DNA from: Rhodoferax sp.
Lineage (GTDB): Bacteria; Pseudomonadota; Gammaproteobacteria; Burkholderiales; Burkholderiaceae_C
Assembly (NCBI RefSeq): GCF_025354435.1
Contig: NZ_JANXMU010000032.1
Span: forward strand, 1-64,000
DNA length: 64,000 nucleotides
Direction of reading: 5' to 3'
How positions within the stretch are numbered: the first letter of the stretch is position 1; each line of letters starts with the position of its first letter. The notes beneath the pieces are model-generated. The model made no database searches. It had not been told where the DNA came from and worked only from the letters and a program-made list of their open reading frames with translations. Positions 56,933-64,000 of the stretch are shown here, one piece after another. The translations under genes and the position numbers were made by a program.

Positions 56933-57689
56933 GGACTTCCTCGCTGTGTCCCAAATAGACGGCCTTGACCTGCGGGTCGTTGGCGATGGTTTGCGGGTCG
57001 CCCTCGGTGAGCACCGTGCCGTTGACTAGCACCGTCATGCGATTGGCAAAGCTGAACACCAGGTCCATGTCGTGCTCGATCAGCAAAATCGACACTTCGG
57101 GCGGCAGCGCGGCCACGGTGTGCAGCAGCTCCTCGCGTTCGCCTGCGGGCACACCGGCCACCGGTTCGTCCAGCAGCAGCACACGGGGTTCGCAGGCCAG
57201 GGCGATGGCGATTTCCAGCAGGCGGCGCTTGCCGTAGGCCAGCACCCGGGTTTCCTGGGCCATCACGGCGGTCAGGTGGAACTGCTCCAGCAATTCTTCG
57301 CAGCGCTGGGTCACATCGCGGCGCGCCCCCAGGGCCTGCCACCAGGAGCCGCCCAGGCCCCGATGCTGCGACACCACCATGGCCAGGGTTTCCAGCGGGG
57401 TCAGCGAGTCAAACAACTGGTTGATCTGGAAGGTGCGCACCAGGCCACGGTGCACGCGCTGGTGCGGCGGCAGCTGGGTGATGTCCTGCCCCTCCAGCAC
57501 GATGCGGCCCGCGGTGGGCTGCAGCACGCCGGTCAGCAGGTTGATCAGCGTGGTCTTGCCCGCGCCGTTGGGGCCAATCAGCGCGTGGCGCGCACCCTGG
57601 TGCAGGTCCAGCGTGACGTTGTTGGTGGCGGTGATGCCGCCAAACTGCATCACCAGGCCCTGGGCCGAAAGTACCGTCTTGGCGCTCAT
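56925..57689 (-). CDS. livG: Branched-chain amino-acid-type ABC ATPase LivG
   Basis: 254 residues. Walker A GPNGAGKTTLINLLTGVLQP, the region RGLVRTFQINQLFDSLTPLE, KRRLLEIAIALACEPRVLLL with Walker B DEPVAGVPAGE, and H-loop LLIEHDMDLVFSFANRMTVL. The signature is degenerate (AYGKRRLLEIA, with no SGG), as in some Liv ATPases. The A-G-V-P-A-G-E after Walker B is the LivG-type loop. It overlaps livM by four bases. Confidence 0.9.
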   Translation of the reverse strand: MSAKTVLSAQGLVMQFGGITATNNVTLDLHQGARHALIGPNGAGKTTLINLLTGVLQPTAGRIVLEGQDITQLPPHQRVHRGLVRTFQINQLFDSLTPLETLAMVVSQHRGLGGSWWQALGARRDVTQRCEELLEQFHLTAVMAQETRVLAYGKRRLLEIAIALACEPRVLLLDEPVAGVPAGEREELLHTVAALPPEVSILLIEHDMDLVFSFANRMTVLVNGTVLTEGDPQTIANDPQVKAVYLGHSEEVHG

Positions 57690-58660
57690 GGTGTGCTCCC
57701 ATGCTTGCGCGGTAAGCGCCAGGTCCAGGGGCGCAGCAGGCGCTCGCGGCCCACCAGCACCAGCACCACCAGGAACAGGCCGATCCAGAAGGTCCAGTAC
57801 TGCGGCGTGATGCTGGACAAGGCATCTTGCATCAGCTTGAACACAATTGCGCCCAGCACGCCGCCGTACAGCCAGCCCACGCCGCCCACCACCAAAATCA
57901 GCATCACGTCGGCCGAGCGGTGGAACTCAAAAAGGTCCAGCGACGCAAAACCCGAGGTCTGCGCCAGCAAGGCCCCCGCCGCACCCGCCATGCCAGCAGC
58001 CAGGGTGTACACCACCACCAAGCGGCGGTGCACCGGGATGCCGATGGCCATGGCCCGCAGCCGGTTGTCGCGGATAGCCTTGAGCGTGGCCCCAAACGGC
58101 GAGTGCACCAGCCGCCGCGCCAGCACAAACAGCACCAGCAGCACCAGCAGCGAATAGCAGGCCGAGGTCTGCCCCGCCAGATCGAACTCAAACCGACCCA
58201 GCACTGGCCCCAGCACCACGCTTTGCAGGCCATCGGCACCGCCGGTCAGCCAGTCCAGTTTGTTAGCCAGCTCCATCAGGATGAGGCCCACGCCCAGGGT
58301 CACCATCAGCCGTGTCAGGTCGGTGCCGCGCAAAATCGTGGCACTGCAGGCAGCGCCCAGCAGCGTGGCCGTGGCGATGCCCACCGCCAGGCCCACCAGC
58401 GGGTCGGGCATGACCAGCTTGGCAAACAGCGCGGCCGAGTAGGCCCCCATGCCAAAAAACGCCGCGTGGCCCAGCGAGACGATGCCGGTGTAGCCCAGAA
58501 TCAAGTCCAGCGACAAGGCAAACAGCGCCACGATGGCGATCTCGTTGACGATCAGCGCATGCCGCGGCAGTACCCAGGGCGCGGCCAGGGCCAGCAGCCA
58601 CAGGGCGAACTCCCAGGATTTCCAGCGGCCCGCTTTGAGCAAGAGGTTTTGGGTAGTCAT
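57686..58660 (-). CDS. livM: Branched-chain amino-acid-type ABC permease LivM
   Basis: 324 residues from the ATG at 58660, overlapping the livH stop by one base. Eight or more helices, with LILGYTGIVSLGHAAFFGMG, SPFGATLKAIRDNRLRAMAI and LVVGGVGWLYGGVLGAIVFK as LivM signatures. It ends WTFWIGLFLVVLVLVGRERL and a basic tail. It forms the channel with LivH. Confidence 0.9.
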   Translation of the reverse strand: MTTQNLLLKAGRWKSWEFALWLLALAAPWVLPRHALIVNEIAIVALFALSLDLILGYTGIVSLGHAAFFGMGAYSAALFAKLVMPDPLVGLAVGIATATLLGAACSATILRGTDLTRLMVTLGVGLILMELANKLDWLTGGADGLQSVVLGPVLGRFEFDLAGQTSACYSLLVLLVLFVLARRLVHSPFGATLKAIRDNRLRAMAIGIPVHRRLVVVYTLAAGMAGAAGALLAQTSGFASLDLFEFHRSADVMLILVVGGVGWLYGGVLGAIVFKLMQDALSSITPQYWTFWIGLFLVVLVLVGRERLLRPWTWRLPRKHGSTP

Positions 58661-59532
58661 CACTTGCCCCCCTGGCGCACAAACAAGCCCTGGGGCCGCC
58701 AGATCAGAATCGCAATCATCAGGCTGTAGACGATGAAGGCGCCCAGCTTGGGGATGTAGTACTTGCCCGCCACGTCGGCAATGCCCAGCAGCAAGGCGGC
58801 CAGCAGGGGCCCAGTGATGCTGGAGGTGCCGCCCACGGCCACCACAATCAAAAAGTACACCATGAACTTGAGCGGAAAGGTCGGGTCCAGGCCCAGCACC
58901 TCGGCACCCAGTGCGCCGCCCAGCCCGGCTAGGCCGGAGCCCACGGCAAAGGTGCCCAAAAACACCACGTTCACATTGATGCCCAGGCCTGCGGCCACCC
59001 GCTGGTCGTCCACCGAAGCGCGCAAGCGGGTGCCAATCCGGGTGCGGGCCAGCACGTACTGCAAGGCCACGGTCAGCGCCGCGCATACCGCGATGATGAA
59101 CAAACGGTAGTGCCCCATGCCGAGCATGAAAGCGCCCTCGCCCAGCTCGGTGCGGCCCTTGAGCCACGCGGGCAACTGAATGATTTGCGGACTGGAGCCA
59201 ATGAAGTAATCGGCACTGGCCACGGCCATGAAGGTCAGGCCGATGGAAAACAGCACCTGGTCCAGGTGCGGCTTGCGGTACAGCGGCCGGTACAGCGTGC
59301 GCTCCAGCACCGCGCCCAGCACGGCCGAGATGGCAAACGCCAGCGGCAGGCACAGCAAAAACGGCACGCCGCCGCGCTGCATCAGCAGCACCGTGGCATA
59401 GCCGCCCACCATGGCGAATGCGCCGTGGGCCAGGTTGATGAAGTTCATCAGCCCCATGGTCACGGCCAAGCCCACGGCCAGAATGAACAGCAGCATGCCG
59501 TAGGCGATGCCGTCAAAAAGAATGGTCAACAT
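58660..59532 (-). CDS. livH: Branched-chain amino-acid-type ABC permease LivH
   Basis: 290 residues, about eight helices. IAYGMLLFILAVGLAVTMGL, MNFINLAHGAFAMVGGYATV, LARTRIGTRLRASVDDQRVA and VVAVGGTSSITGPLLAALLL are typical LivH elements. It is the first transporter gene after livK, with a 169-base gap holding GC-rich hairpins that may tune expression between binding protein and permeases. Confidence 0.9.
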   Translation of the reverse strand: MLTILFDGIAYGMLLFILAVGLAVTMGLMNFINLAHGAFAMVGGYATVLLMQRGGVPFLLCLPLAFAISAVLGAVLERTLYRPLYRKPHLDQVLFSIGLTFMAVASADYFIGSSPQIIQLPAWLKGRTELGEGAFMLGMGHYRLFIIAVCAALTVALQYVLARTRIGTRLRASVDDQRVAAGLGINVNVVFLGTFAVGSGLAGLGGALGAEVLGLDPTFPLKFMVYFLIVVAVGGTSSITGPLLAALLLGIADVAGKYYIPKLGAFIVYSLMIAILIWRPQGLFVRQGGK

Positions 59533-59624
59533 GCGGTATTGAATCTCTCAAACAATGAGAACACTTCGACTGGCCACAGCGCTGTCATCGGACGCGCCGA
59601 CCTCATCCCAGAACATTCGCGGAA

Positions 59625-59675
59625 CCGGCTTTGCCGAGCCGCTGAATGTGCCCCCTGCAAGGGGGTTGGCGGAAA
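59625..59675. other. GC-rich hairpins between livK and livH
   Basis: CGGCTTTGCCG and GCCCCCTGCAAGGGGGT are adjacent stem-loops within the 169-base livK-livH gap. They could be processing or partial-termination signals that make more binding protein than permease, as seen in many ABC operons. Confidence 0.35.
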
Positions 59676-59701
59676 GTGCGCAGCACTGTGGCCTGGGGGT
59701 G

Positions 59702-60874
59702 TTACTTTGCTTTCCCTGGGTCTTTCACGTCCTTTATGACCGCGAACTCCACGTTGTAGAGCTGGCCATTCTTGCGCTCCACTTTGCGCAGGTAGACGTT
59801 TTGCACGATGTCCCGGGTTTGCGCGTCGATGAAGATCGGGCCGCGCGGGCTCTCGAAAATCTGGCCTTTCATGGCCGCCAGCAGCGCATCGCCATCGCCC
59901 TGCCCTTTGCTAACGCGCAGGGCCTCGTAGATCACGCGCATGCCGTCATAACCGCCCACGGCCATGAAATTGGGGCGCAGTCCCTTGTTGGCCTTGGTGA
60001 AGGCCTCGACAAACTTGGTGTTCAGCGGCGACGGGTGGTCGGTGGAATAGTGGTGCGAGGTGACCACGCCCAAAGCGCCGTCGCCCATGTCGTTGAGCTG
60101 GTCGTCATCGGTCACGTCGCCGGTGCCGATCAGCTTGATGCCGGCCTTGTCCATGCCGCGTTCCAGAAACTGCTTCATCACCGCTGCGCCCGCACCCGAA
60201 GGCACAAACACAAACAGCGCATCGGGCTTCAAATCGCGCACTTTTTGCAGAAACGGCGCAAAGTCTGGGCCGCGCAAAGGCACGCGCAGCGACTCGGGTA
60301 CCTGGCCGCCGTTGAACAGAAAGCGCTCCTTGAAATACTTCTCGGCATCCAGACCGGGGCCGTAGTCGCTGACCAGGGTGACCACGGTTTTGATGCCATT
60401 TTTGGGTGCCCAGTCGGCCATGGTGACCGCCACCTGGGGCAGCGTGAAGCTGGTGCGCACGATGTAAGGCGATGCCTGGGTGATGCTGCTGGTGGCCGCA
60501 GCCATCACTACCAGGGGGGTTTTGGACTGGGTGGCGATGGGTGCGGTGGCCAGGGCCGAAGGCGTGATACCAAAGCCCGCCAGCACGTTGACCTTGTCGT
60601 TGACTACCAGTTCCTGGGCCAGGCGCTTGGTCACGTCGGGCACGCTGGTGTCGTCTTTGACGATCAGCTGGATCTTTTTGCCCGCCACGGTGTCGCCGTT
60701 TTGCGCCATGTAGAGCCGGGCCGCTGCTTCGATCTGCCGCCCGGTGGAGGCCTGCTGGCCGGTCATGGGCAGGATCAGACCAATTTTGAAAGTGTTGTCT
60801 TGCGCTATGGAATAAGTAGCTACCAACGCAGTGACGGCAAGCGCCGATGACCGTAGAAAGTATCTTTTTTGCAT
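59702..60874 (-). CDS. livK: Branched-chain amino-acid-type ABC substrate-binding protein LivK
   Basis: 390 residues. AGGAGA precedes the ATG. The signal peptide MQKRYFLRSSALAVTALVAT then YSIAQ is partly encoded by a degenerate short repeat. The type I binding fold follows: FKIGLILPMTGQQASTGRQI, KIQLIVKDDTSVPDVTKRLA, TPLVVMAAATSSITQASPYI, VVTLVSDYGPGLDAEKYF and FMAVGGYDGMRVIYEALRVS. The ligand may be a branched-chain amino acid, amide or aromatic acid; the sequence does not settle it. Confidence 0.87.
   Translation of the reverse strand: MQKRYFLRSSALAVTALVATYSIAQDNTFKIGLILPMTGQQASTGRQIEAAARLYMAQNGDTVAGKKIQLIVKDDTSVPDVTKRLAQELVVNDKVNVLAGFGITPSALATAPIATQSKTPLVVMAAATSSITQASPYIVRTSFTLPQVAVTMADWAPKNGIKTVVTLVSDYGPGLDAEKYFKERFLFNGGQVPESLRVPLRGPDFAPFLQKVRDLKPDALFVFVPSGAGAAVMKQFLERGMDKAGIKLIGTGDVTDDDQLNDMGDGALGVVTSHHYSTDHPSPLNTKFVEAFTKANKGLRPNFMAVGGYDGMRVIYEALRVSKGQGDGDALLAAMKGQIFESPRGPIFIDAQTRDIVQNVYLRKVERKNGQLYNVEFAVIKDVKDPGKAK
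60800..60852 (+). repeat. Degenerate short repeat copy in the livK signal-peptide region
   Basis: TTGCGCTATGGAATAAGTAG, CTACCAACGCAGTGACGGCA and AGCGCCGATGACC in sequence. The TAGCTACC and AGCGC blocks fit the family. On the minus strand it encodes SALAVTALVATYSIAQ. Confidence 0.45.
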
Positions 60875-61103
60875 GTTTTGTCTCCTGGTTTAATTCTGGC
60901 GTTGGCCTGCTCAAGCACCTAACTGGAGCAGACCATAGCCACTTATCTCAACAAGTGTAAGTCGGTGAAACAGCTAACTGTTAGTGTAAAAAATCATACC
61001 GGGCGTAGGACGACAACTACATGCATTAGCGGTTTCGTCTGCTAGGTGTCGCGCAGCACGTTTTCCATACTGGAGGCATATGTCACACCACAAGGAAACC
61101 ACC

Positions 61104-61325
61104 ATGAACTCCCTTCGCCACTATGCAAGTACTGCAACCATCGCCGCCATTGCGGCCGCCGTGCTCACCCTCAGCGGCTGCGCCGGCATGACCCGCCAAG
61201 AAAAAGGCACTGCCACCGGTGCAGCCATCGGCGGCGTAGCCGGTGCCGTAATGGGTGGGGGCGCACTGGGCACGGCCGCCGGTGCCGCCGTCGGCGGTGT
61301 CATCGGCCACGAAACCACCAAGTAA
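61104..61325 (+). CDS. Glycine-zipper lipoprotein (OsmB-like)
   Basis: 73 residues from the ATG at 61104, which has AAGGAAACC just upstream (a start at 61080 is less likely). The lipobox is AAAVLTLSGC. The mature part GMTRQEKGTATGAAIGGVAG then AVMGGGALGTAAGAAVGGVI is a classic glycine-zipper (G-x3-G repeats) that can form paired membrane helices. Similar small lipoproteins are induced by osmotic or envelope stress. A hairpin follows. Confidence 0.85.
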   Translation: MNSLRHYASTATIAAIAAAVLTLSGCAGMTRQEKGTATGAAIGGVAGAVMGGGALGTAAGAAVGGVIGHETTK

Positions 61326-61346
61326 ACACCAAGTAAGGCCACTACC

Positions 61347-61376
61347 CTGCGGCCAAGCCTCTGGTCTTGGCCGCAG
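61347..61376 (+). terminator. Terminator hairpin after the glycine-zipper gene
   Basis: CTGCGGCCAAG, loop CCTCTGGT, CTTGGCCGCAG: a perfect 11-bp stem followed only by GAATTTG, so the T-tract is weak. Confidence 0.65.
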
Positions 61377-61379
61377 GAA

Positions 61380-61436
61380 TTTGCTACGTTATCCATAGCT
61401 GATAGTGCAGTGAATATATGTGCTAACTACCTATTT
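61380..61436 (+). repeat. Short repeat copy
   Basis: TTTGCTACGTTATCCATAGC, TGATAGTGCAGTGAATATAT and GTGCTAACTACCTATTT in sequence. It is diverged, in forward orientation, upstream of tauA. Confidence 0.5.
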
Positions 61437-61462
61437 GGATGATTTTTAAAAGACCATCCAAA
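61434..61462. promoter_or_regulatory. Inverted repeat upstream of tauA
   Basis: TTTGGATG and CATCCAAA separated by 13 AT-rich bases, about 120 bases before the tauA start. It is a possible operator for sulfonate-responsive control; no regulator is visible. Confidence 0.35.
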
Positions 61463-61580
61463 CTGCATTATTCGAATATCGTATGTTGGTATCGTTCTAT
61501 ATCCACGTACCCATCTAACTCTAAGATTCCGTTCAAGGTCGCCAGTTGCTGCGGCCGAACTGTTCCAAGGAGTTAGACAC

Positions 61581-62597
61581 ATGGCATTCGTTAAAAAACT
61601 ACTCATCACCGCCGCGGTGGGCGCGTTGGCTTTGGCCGCCGCCAGCATCGGCTACGCGGCTGACAAAAAAGTGGTGGTGGGCTACCAGACCGATGCCCTG
61701 CCCTCGTCGGTGGGCATTGCCAACGGTGACTACGCCAAGGCCACCGGTTACGACATCGACTTTCGCCGCTTCAACTCGGGTGCGGACATCTTTGCCGCCA
61801 TCGCCTCGGGTGACGTGCAGATCGGCTACGTGGGCTCTAGCCCCTACGCGGCCGCCACCTCGCGCGGGCTGGACGTGAAGGCGTTCTATGTGGCATCCAT
61901 CTCTGGCACCGACGAGGCGCTGGTGGTGCGCAATGGCTCGGGCATCAACACCGTGGCCGACCTGAAGGGCAAAAAGCTGGCCGCCGCGCCCGTGTCCACC
62001 GACCACTACCAGTTGCTGGCGTTGATCAAAAGCCAGGGCCTGACCGAAAAAGACGTGCAGGTCTTCACCATCCCGCAGCCCGAAATCGTGGCGGCCTTCA
62101 ACCGCGGCGATATCGACGGCGGCTTTGTCTGGGACCCCGCGCTGACCGAGCTGAAGAAGACCGGCAAGGTGCTGGTCACCTCCAAGGACGTGGCCGACAA
62201 GGGTGCACCGACCTTCTCTGCCTGGGTAGCCACTGCCGCCTTCGCCAAGGACCACCCTGAATTCCTGAAGTCCTTCTCGGGTGTGATCGACAAGTACTCC
62301 AGCTCGTTTGCCAACAACAAGGCGGCCTGGACGGCGGACAGCGACAACACCAAGGCACTGGCCAAACTGCTGGGCGGTACCTCGGCCGACCAAGCGGCTG
62401 CGCTGCAAAACCTGTCGCTGCTGAGCCTGAACACCCAGGCATCCGATGCCTGGCTGGGTGGCGGCGAGAAATCCGGCGTGGCCCGCATTCTGAAGGAAAC
62501 CTCGGTTTTCCTAAAGGAGCAAAAGAAGATTTCCGAAGTGCTGCCCAGCTACGCAGCCTTCGTGACCCCCACCGCCGTGGTCGCCCTGAAGAAATAA
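61581..62597 (+). CDS. tauA: Taurine/sulfonate ABC transporter substrate-binding protein TauA
   Basis: 338 residues. AAGGAG precedes the ATG. Signal MAFVKKLLITAAVGALALAA ending SIGYAA. VVVGYQTDALPSSVGIANGD, FRRFNSGADIFAAIASGDVQ, IGYVGSSPYAAATSRGL, EALVVRNGSGINTVADLKGK and DIDGGFVWDPALTELKKTGK match TauA. It binds taurine or a similar sulfonate in the periplasm when sulfate is scarce. A GC hairpin separates it from tauB. Confidence 0.9.
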   Translation: MAFVKKLLITAAVGALALAAASIGYAADKKVVVGYQTDALPSSVGIANGDYAKATGYDIDFRRFNSGADIFAAIASGDVQIGYVGSSPYAAATSRGLDVKAFYVASISGTDEALVVRNGSGINTVADLKGKKLAAAPVSTDHYQLLALIKSQGLTEKDVQVFTIPQPEIVAAFNRGDIDGGFVWDPALTELKKTGKVLVTSKDVADKGAPTFSAWVATAAFAKDHPEFLKSFSGVIDKYSSSFANNKAAWTADSDNTKALAKLLGGTSADQAAALQNLSLLSLNTQASDAWLGGGEKSGVARILKETSVFLKEQKKISEVLPSYAAFVTPTAVVALKK

Positions 62598-62615
62598 CCC
62601 CGCTCCCCCCGTAAA

Positions 62616-62647
62616 GCCGCGCCAACCGGGACAGCCCGTGGCGCGGC
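62616..62647 (+). terminator. Intra-operon hairpin between tauA and tauB
   Basis: GCCGCGCCA, 14-base loop, TGGCGCGGC. A 9-bp GC stem without a good T-tract, placed to protect the tauA message or lower downstream transcription. Confidence 0.55.
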
Positions 62648-62675
62648 ATCGTTGTATCCCGATAGAAAGATTCCC

Positions 62676-63467
62676 ATGCTGCGAGTTGACAATGCCAGCG
62701 TATTTTTTGCGGCCCGCGACGGCCGAGCCGTGCAGGCCCTGGACCGCGTTTCGCTGGACATTCCCCAAGGCGGCTTCGTGGTCGCGCTGGGCACCTCCGG
62801 CTGCGGCAAGTCCACGTTGCTCAACGCCATGGCCGGTTTTTTACCGCTGTCCAGCGGCTCCATCACCCTGGACGGCCGTCCGGTTGAGGGCCCCGGTGCC
62901 GACCGCGGCGTGGTGTTTCAGAAAGACACCTTGTTGCCCTGGAAGTCGGTGATCGACAACGTCGCCCTGGGACTGAAGTTTGCGGGCGTGGGCCGCAGCG
63001 AGCGCCGTGAACGCGCACAGGAGTTGCTGCGCCTGGTGGGCCTGCAGGACTTTGTCGATGCCGCACCCTACGAGCTGTCGGGCGGCATGCGCCAGCGTGT
63101 GGGCCTGGCCCGGGCCCTGGCACCCGACCCCGATATCTTGCTGATGGACGAGCCCTTTGGCGCGCTCGACAGCATGACCCGCGAGCAGATGCAAGAGTTA
63201 CTAGTGTCGGTTTGGGCGCGCACCGGCAAGCGGGTGTTTTTCATCACCCATTCGATCGAAGAAGCGCTGTTTCTGGGTACCGAGCTGATTGTGATGTCGC
63301 CCCGGCCCGGCCGCATCGTTGCCCGCTTCGACCTGGACTTTGTACGCACCTACGCCCGCGATGGCGACGCCCGGGCCATCAAGACATCCCCCGCATTTGC
63401 GCACCTGCGCGAAGAAATCCGCGCCATCGTGCACCAATCAGAAACGCTGGAAGAAACCACCGTATGA
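62676..63467 (+). CDS. tauB: Taurine ABC transporter ATP-binding protein TauB
   Basis: 263 residues from the ATG at 62676 (GAAAGA upstream). [23 protein letters not shown]-type Walker A, Q-loop [20 protein letters not shown], signature [20 protein letters not shown], Walker [16 protein letters not shown]-loop [13 protein letters not shown] and the sulfonate/nitrate-type MSPRPGRIV. It overlaps the tauC start by four bases. Confidence 0.9.
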   Translation: MLRVDNASVFFAARDGRAVQALDRVSLDIPQGGFVVALGTSGCGKSTLLNAMAGFLPLSSGSITLDGRPVEGPGADRGVVFQKDTLLPWKSVIDNVALGLKFAGVGRSERRERAQELLRLVGLQDFVDAAPYELSGGMRQRVGLARALAPDPDILLMDEPFGALDSMTREQMQELLVSVWARTGKRVFFITHSIEEALFLGTELIVMSPRPGRIVARFDLDFVRTYARDGDARAIKTSPAFAHLREEIRAIVHQSETLEETTV

Positions 63468-64000
63468 CCGAACTCACCGCCTCTTCCCTGGGCGCTGCGC
63501 GACAAGCCGCAGCCGAAGCCCCACCGCAGCCCGCAGCGCCACGCCTGGTACAGATGCGCAGCTTCGGCATCGGCGCGCATTCCACAGTACCCACCAGCCT
63601 GGCCACCGGCGCGGTGATTTTGCTGCTGTGGTGGGCCGTGGCGCAGACCGGCGTAGTGCCACACCTGTTCCTGCCCACCCCGGCCGAGGTGCTGTCGGTG
63701 GCGCAGTCCATCTGGGCCGACGGCTATGCCAACGCCACGCTGTGGGAGCACGTATCGGCCAGCCTGCTGCGCATTCTGTCGGCGGCGGCCATCGCGGTGG
63801 TGCTGGGCATCCCCACCGGGTTGGCCATGGGGCTGAACCGCTGGGCCAAGGGCATTCTGGACACGCCCATCGAGTTCTACTGGCCGCTGCCGCCACTGGC
63901 CTACTTGCCGCTGATGGTGATCTGGCTAGGGATTGGCGAAACCTCCAAGATCGTGCTGCTGACGTTGGCTATGTTTGCGCCCATCGTGCTATCGGCCCAG
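63464..64000 (+). CDS. tauC: Taurine ABC transporter permease TauC, N-terminal part
   Basis: The frame opens at the ATG at 63464 (overlapping the tauB stop) and runs off the window after 179 codons. [20 protein letters not shown] is a soluble N-terminus. Helices [34 protein letters not shown] and [20 protein letters not shown] follow, then [32 protein letters not shown] and [11 protein letters not shown] are typical of SsuC/TauC permeases. The remaining helices lie outside the window. Confidence 0.88.
   Translation, partial: MTELTASSLGAARQAAAEAPPQPAAPRLVQMRSFGIGAHSTVPTSLATGAVILLLWWAVAQTGVVPHLFLPTPAEVLSVAQSIWADGYANATLWEHVSASLLRILSAAAIAVVLGIPTGLAMGLNRWAKGILDTPIEFYWPLPPLAYLPLMVIWLGIGETSKIVLLTLAMFAPIVLSAQ

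Overview
The window comes from a high-GC betaproteobacterium, almost certainly a Comamonadaceae member of the Burkholderiales (Rhodoferax/Polaromonas/Acidovorax-like). The basis is protein-level resemblance, typical gene neighbourhoods (pcm-rhodanese-tolC; smc-zipA-ligA-def; pssA beside leuA) and many copies of a short intergenic repeat containing ATAGCTACT and TACGCTAGAGGC halves that I associate with this family. No rRNA, tRNA, CRISPR array or prophage is visible.

Layout. 1-1430: end of an IS5-family element inserted in an ice-binding-like (DUF3494) gene, an AT-rich stretch and a cold-shock-domain remnant. 1543-5124: selO-msrB-yciB-bolA-PpiC. 5164-10093 (minus): pssA, a leucine-codon leader peptide with attenuator, two different leuA genes and a DUF1624 membrane protein. 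10236-11843: chemoreceptor. 12133-15752: PepSY membrane protein, small membrane protein and a TonB-dependent siderophore receptor broken by one in-frame TAG. 15857-20152: hydrolase, DUF2127 protein, PLP trans-sulfuration enzyme and an aldehyde dehydrogenase. 20521-23024: a three-gene set of TIR-transmembrane protein, OmpA-like lipoprotein and small membrane protein, the best candidate for an undescribed system. 23028-28871: a zinc-homeostasis locus. zur, a MacB-like ABC ATPase/permease, a small Cys/His protein and a DUF3299 protein run leftward, and a small membrane protein plus znuC-znuB-znuA run rightward, from a shared region with two palindromes.

28837-30435: DUF938 methyltransferase, DUF2007 protein, msrA. 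30717-38992: YdcF, TetR-RND efflux operon, pcm, rhodanese, tolC. 39059-45943 (minus): D-Ala-D-Ala dipeptidase, a complete Ddp-type peptide ABC transporter and an M19 dipeptidase, which together look like a peptide or peptidoglycan-fragment uptake and hydrolysis unit. 46133-54673: solute-binding protein, lipoprotein, def, ligA, zipA, smc. 54964-56118: orphan AAA ATPase. 56207-60874 (minus): livF-G-M-H-K branched-chain amino-acid-type ABC transporter. 61104-64000: glycine-zipper lipoprotein and tauA-tauB-tauC (tauC cut by the window end).

The most distinctive whole-window feature is a family of about 15 copies of a ~55-base repeat. Most are intergenic. Several lie inside or at the ends of open reading frames (DUF1624 protein, MacB-like ATPase, the ATPase/permease junction, ligA and livK 5' ends), where they add residues, a start codon or a stop codon without breaking the frame.
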